From contig NZ_SJPM01000006.1 in NCBI RefSeq assembly GCF_007859915.1, positions 186,001 to 250,000 on the forward strand: a DNA stretch of 64,000 nucleotides, read 5' to 3'. The stretch is from Neorhodopirellula pilleata. Lineage in GTDB: Bacteria > Planctomycetota > Planctomycetia > Pirellulales > Pirellulaceae. The position numbers were made by a program, and so were the translations under genes. Every line of letters starts with the position of its first letter. The first letter of the stretch is position 1. The notes under the pieces were generated by a model, which made no database searches, was not told the origin of the DNA, and saw only the letters and a list, made by a program, of their open reading frames with translations. Shown in pieces: positions 60,999 through 64,000 of the stretch.

Positions 60999-61843
60999 AT
61001 CTTTTAGTCACCGGCGCGACAGGCTTTGTAGGACAGCATTTCGTTGCTGAGCTGATCCGACGACGACACCGAGTTACCGTCCTCGTCCGTTCAGAGGATA
61101 GAGCCCAGGAAATGAACTGGCGGGGCGATGTTCGAATCATCTGCGGGGACCTCAGTTTAGAGGATTCGTTCGATTGGGGATTGATTCGTAGTCCGCACAC
61201 TCTGGTGCATCTGGCCTGGCCAGGGCTGTCAGACTTCCGTGACTTGGCCCACTTCGAGGTTCACGCCGGGTCGGCCTATCGGTTCATTCGACGCGTTGTG
61301 GATCATGGATGCAAACGGGTGCTGGTGGCCGGGACGTGCTTGGAGTATGGAATGCGAGAAGGCAGCATGAACGAGTCCATGCCCGCCAGTCCTGAACTTC
61401 CTTACGCGTTGGGTAAAGATTTTTTACGTCGATCCCTGGAGTTGCTGCGCAAGACAACGCCTTTCGACTTTCTGTGGGCGAGGCTGTTTTACATGTATGG
61501 AAACGGGCAAAACCCTCGTAGTGTGCTTTCGCAACTCGACGCGGCGATTAATCGTGGTGAGTCGGTGTTCAATATGTCCGGTGGCGAACAACTTCGCGAC
61601 TACTTGCCGGTCGAGGACGTCGCACGATACTTGGCGGTCTTGACGGAGACGCCGGCACATGTTGGTATTGTCAACATCTGCAGCGGCAATCCGGTCTCGG
61701 TCCGCAGGCTGGTTGAACAGCATATTGAAGAACGACAGGCGACGATTCGCCTTAACCTTGGGCATTACCCTTACCCCGATTACGAGCCGTTCGCTTTTTG
61801 GGGCGATAACCGCATTCTGAAATCTCTTGAGAAGTCCTTATGA
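60995..61843 (+). CDS. NAD-dependent epimerase/dehydratase
   Basis: 282 residues. VTGATGFVGQHFVAELIRRRH (NAD loop), HLAWPG, AGTCLEYGM and LPYALGKDFL (YxxxK) give an extended short-chain dehydrogenase. The substrate-binding half has RLFYMYGNGQNPRSV and YLPVEDVARYL. It could reduce or epimerise C4 of the CDP-sugar. Start and stop overlap neighbours by ATGA on both sides, so the genes from 59790 to 62595 are coupled in translation. Confidence 0.9.
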   Translation: MNLLVTGATGFVGQHFVAELIRRRHRVTVLVRSEDRAQEMNWRGDVRIICGDLSLEDSFDWGLIRSPHTLVHLAWPGLSDFRDLAHFEVHAGSAYRFIRRVVDHGCKRVLVAGTCLEYGMREGSMNESMPASPELPYALGKDFLRRSLELLRKTTPFDFLWARLFYMYGNGQNPRSVLSQLDAAINRGESVFNMSGGEQLRDYLPVEDVARYLAVLTETPAHVGIVNICSGNPVSVRRLVEQHIEERQATIRLNLGHYPYPDYEPFAFWGDNRILKSLEKSL

Positions 61844-62595
61844 GTACATCCGATCCGATTCAAGCATTCGAGCAAGAATGCGCCGACCGCGTGGCCCACT
61901 ACCCCAGCTCGGCTATCGCCGAAGCCGGACATGCTTTCGTTCGCGAAAGTACCCAACCGAAGTACTCGTACAATTTCTCATGGCTGGGACGACCGATCAT
62001 TCAGTACCCTCAGGATATTGTGGCGATGCAAGAGTTGGTCTGGCGTATCCAGCCTGATCTGATCATCGAAACCGGGATTGCCCACGGCGGATCCTTGATT
62101 TTGTCGGCTTCGCTGCTCGAACTCAATGCCGCTTGTGGGGGCGATCCGAATGCGCAAGTGCTAGGTGTCGACATCGACATCCGTGCGCATAATCGCGAAG
62201 CTATCCTTGCGCACCCTATGTCTAAACGCATCTCGATGATTCAAGGCTCGAGCATCGCGCCGGAAATCATCGAACAGGTTCACACGCACGCTCAAGATAA
62301 ACAACGGATCTTGGTTTGTTTGGACAGCAATCACACACACGACCACGTGCTCGCGGAATTACAAGCATACGCGCCCCTGACGAGTGTCGGCAGCTACTGT
62401 GTCGTCTTCGACACCATTATCGAGGAACTACCAGGCGAGATGTACCCGGATCGCGAATGGGGACCTGGTAACAGTCCGCAGTCGGCTGTGATGGCATACC
62501 TCGAATCGCACTCTGAGTTCGAGATAGATCACTCGATCGATAGCAAATTGCTAATCAGCGTGGCGCCGAAGGGTTATCTTCAGCGAATACAATGA
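61840..62595 (+). CDS. CmcI-like / rhamnosyl O-methyltransferase family protein
   Basis: 251 residues. WLGRPIIQYPQDIVAMQELVW, ETGIAHGGSLILSASLLEL (SAM loop), VLGVDIDIRAHN, CLDSNHTHDHVLAELQAYAPLTSVGSYCVVFDT and the end GPGNSPQSAVMAYLES are the cephalosporin-hydroxylase (CmcI) family, really metal-dependent O-methyltransferases that often methylate sugars. It probably methylates a hydroxyl of the surface glycan. ATGA overlap with the upstream gene. Confidence 0.9.
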   Translation: MSTSDPIQAFEQECADRVAHYPSSAIAEAGHAFVRESTQPKYSYNFSWLGRPIIQYPQDIVAMQELVWRIQPDLIIETGIAHGGSLILSASLLELNAACGGDPNAQVLGVDIDIRAHNREAILAHPMSKRISMIQGSSIAPEIIEQVHTHAQDKQRILVCLDSNHTHDHVLAELQAYAPLTSVGSYCVVFDTIIEELPGEMYPDREWGPGNSPQSAVMAYLESHSEFEIDHSIDSKLLISVAPKGYLQRIQ

Positions 62596-62605
62596 CGACG
62601 GCTTT

Positions 62606-63316
62606 TCAAGCGGCGCGGCGGACCGCTTTCATGTGCCATCCGAACGTTGCCAGCTCACTGGAACGCCGTTTGTCCCGCGGGCCGTCGAGTGCGGCCATGA
62701 TGCGGACGCTCATTCGGGCCGCCGTCAGGCACACGAAACTGATCGGATCGATGAACATCCCACCATAACGACGTCGCACTGATCCGACTCGCCCGATCTC
62801 TTGGTCCATCACGTCAAAGAAGCCGCCGTTGGGCTGCAACTCGACGATCTCGAACCCGTGGTTGGACATCTGCTCGTTGTAAAAATACTCCGAGAAACCG
62901 GTCGCGTAATGATAGGGTGCGAAATGCGTCCAACTGACAAACGGTGCGGTGATGATCAGCAACCCCTCGGGCTTGACCAAGCGAGTTAGTTTTTCGACAG
63001 CACGAACCGGATCGACCACATGCTCGAGAACCTCGGTGCACAGTACTGCGTCAAACAATTCGTCTTCAGGAATGTCGTAAAGGTCGCATACGAAATCGAG
63101 CTGTGTGCGATCGAAGTGCTGGGTTTGCAAACCTTTGCGATTCCCCTTGCCGTCGTACTGAGCGATGTCCTGAGATAGATAATTCAAGTGAGAACAGTAT
63201 TGTTTGTATTGACACTCGCCGGCACCGACATCCAAGATTCGACTTCCCGCGGGAATACTCTCGAGCGTTTGTTGGACCCAGTTCTGCCGGGCTTTGAGGT
63301 TTTTGATTCGTGGCAT
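62606..63316 (-). CDS. class I SAM-dependent methyltransferase
   Basis: 236 residues. RILDVGAGECQYKQYC (SAM loop), LFDAVLCTEVLEHVVDPVRAV, LVKPEGLLIITAPFVSWTHF and YHYATGFSEYFYNEQMSNHGFEIVELQPNGG follow the methyltransferase type 11 pattern. It probably modifies a glycan or lipid. It converges on the CmcI-like gene with ten bases between stops and follows the FkbM gene by 27 bases. Confidence 0.88.
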   Translation of the reverse strand: MPRIKNLKARQNWVQQTLESIPAGSRILDVGAGECQYKQYCSHLNYLSQDIAQYDGKGNRKGLQTQHFDRTQLDFVCDLYDIPEDELFDAVLCTEVLEHVVDPVRAVEKLTRLVKPEGLLIITAPFVSWTHFAPYHYATGFSEYFYNEQMSNHGFEIVELQPNGGFFDVMDQEIGRVGSVRRRYGGMFIDPISFVCLTAARMSVRIMAALDGPRDKRRSSELATFGWHMKAVRRAA

Positions 63317-63343
63317 TCTGCAAAATCTCTCGTTTTGAATGAC

Positions 63344-64000
63344 CTAGGCGGCAGCCAAGCGGTGGTTGTCTGGGGTACAGGAGTCCGAACTCGATTTAAG
63401 TTCAAAAATGGAGTTGATTTCGTCTCGATAAATTTCGGTATAGCCCGCTTCCAAGATCGAATGCCGAACCCGCGTCGCCGAATCGACTAATTGTTCGTTG
63501 TCGGCGAAGTCCGGATGGACGTCGCACAACTCGACGATCAGCATCTTGGGCTTCCAGTGTGAAAGTTCAAAGCCTTTAAAAACGTTTTCCTCGTATCCCT
63601 CGACGTCGACGACCAGAAGTTCAAACCCGACCGGTGTTTTGGTTTCTTGAAGCAAGCTATCCAACCGGCACACACGCGTGGCTTGATGCTTAAGTTGTTT
63701 TTTGAGCTGTTTCTTTGCCCACGGAATGCGTCCATATTCATCGAATGTCCCTTCACACATGGTGCTGAGGGCTTCGGATTGCATCAGCATGACTTCGCCT
63801 TCTTCCTCTCCCGCGGCCAAGTTGAGCACTTGGGTATCGTTGAAAAGGTGCCGCAGTCGACACAACTGGCTGAATTGACGCGAGGGTTCGACATAAACAC
63901 CCCGCCAACCGTTGTCGGCTAACCATGAGGTGTTAGAGAATCGTTCACCATCGTAGGCACCGACTTCGACGAAGTGGCCCGGGCGTTTCAGATCGAAACG
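63344..64000 (-). CDS. FkbM family methyltransferase (5' end outside window)
   Basis: The frame is open from the window end at 64000: RPGHFVEVGAYDGERFSNTSWL (SAM loop typical of FkbM), then GWRGVYVEPSRQFSQLCRL, LNLAAGEEEGEVML, and ELLVVDVEGYEENVFKGFELSHWKPKMLIVELCD. The internal TTG at 63865 is not the true start. FkbM enzymes methylate sugar or polyketide hydroxyls; here the neighbours suggest a surface glycan. Confidence 0.9.
   Translation of the reverse strand, partial: RFDLKRPGHFVEVGAYDGERFSNTSWLADNGWRGVYVEPSRQFSQLCRLRHLFNDTQVLNLAAGEEEGEVMLMQSEALSTMCEGTFDEYGRIPWAKKQLKKQLKHQATRVCRLDSLLQETKTPVGFELLVVDVEGYEENVFKGFELSHWKPKMLIVELCDVHPDFADNEQLVDSATRVRHSILEAGYTEIYRDEINSIFELKSSSDSCTPDNHRLAAA

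Noticed and set aside
63863..63865. TTG at 63865 as the start of the FkbM methyltransferase
   Set aside because: The same frame continues upstream to the window end and encodes the SAM-binding loop FVEVGAYDG, so the gene is cut by the window.

Overview
The window looks like chromosomal DNA of a marine planctomycete of the Pirellulaceae (Rhodopirellula-like). The grounds are two formylglycine sulfatases, a DUF1592/DUF1552 pair, a DUF1080 protein, Uma2-family genes, an ECF42 sigma factor with DGPF/YCII partners, and many dispersed palindromic repeats. The genus is inferred from gene content only.

Layout. 1-1070: the 3' end of an Orn/Lys/Arg decarboxylase and a tiny ORF with a strong Shine-Dalgarno. 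1195-7933: a heavy-metal RND locus (His-rich exported protein, CusB/CzcB-like adaptor, CusA/CzcA-like pump, His-rich lipoprotein). A four-helix-bundle (S23/IVP type) gene, flanked by inverted arrays of the heptamer GATTGAA, sits exactly between adaptor and pump. 7939-9630: DUF1579 and TauE/SafE genes. 10491-16279: a second RND pair (AcrA/AcrB type) followed by a membrane-anchored flavin/2Fe-2S reductase. 16393-22304: a secreted esterase and a seven-gene minus-strand ECF42 operon with YCII, VOC and AHSA1 domains, two of them fusion proteins. 22680-29299: DUF1552, DUF1592, DUF1080 and sulfatase genes; the first two appear damaged by deletions. 29402-32704: cyclic-nucleotide-binding protein, shortened MscS channel, two Uma2 genes and a small membrane protein. 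33041-44545: sulfatase, secreted planctomycete proteins, ribH, rho and a putative outer-membrane barrel. 44811-48899: PhoD-like phosphatase and an IS110/IS1111-type insertion sequence with a structured-looking 3' region. 49399-54227: anchored hypothetical protein, orphan RbsA-type ATPase and two glycosyltransferases. 54484-64000: surface-polysaccharide genes, including a CDP-glucose-derived branched 6-deoxysugar pathway (RfbF, RfbG, C-methyltransferase, 3,5-epimerase) and further methyltransferases.

The most unusual content is the repeats. Several families of long palindromes are nested inside each other like Russian dolls; one outer frame carries different inner palindromes, and several genes take their stop codon from a repeat arm. 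The heptamer-flanked S23-type gene looks like a small cassette of its own.
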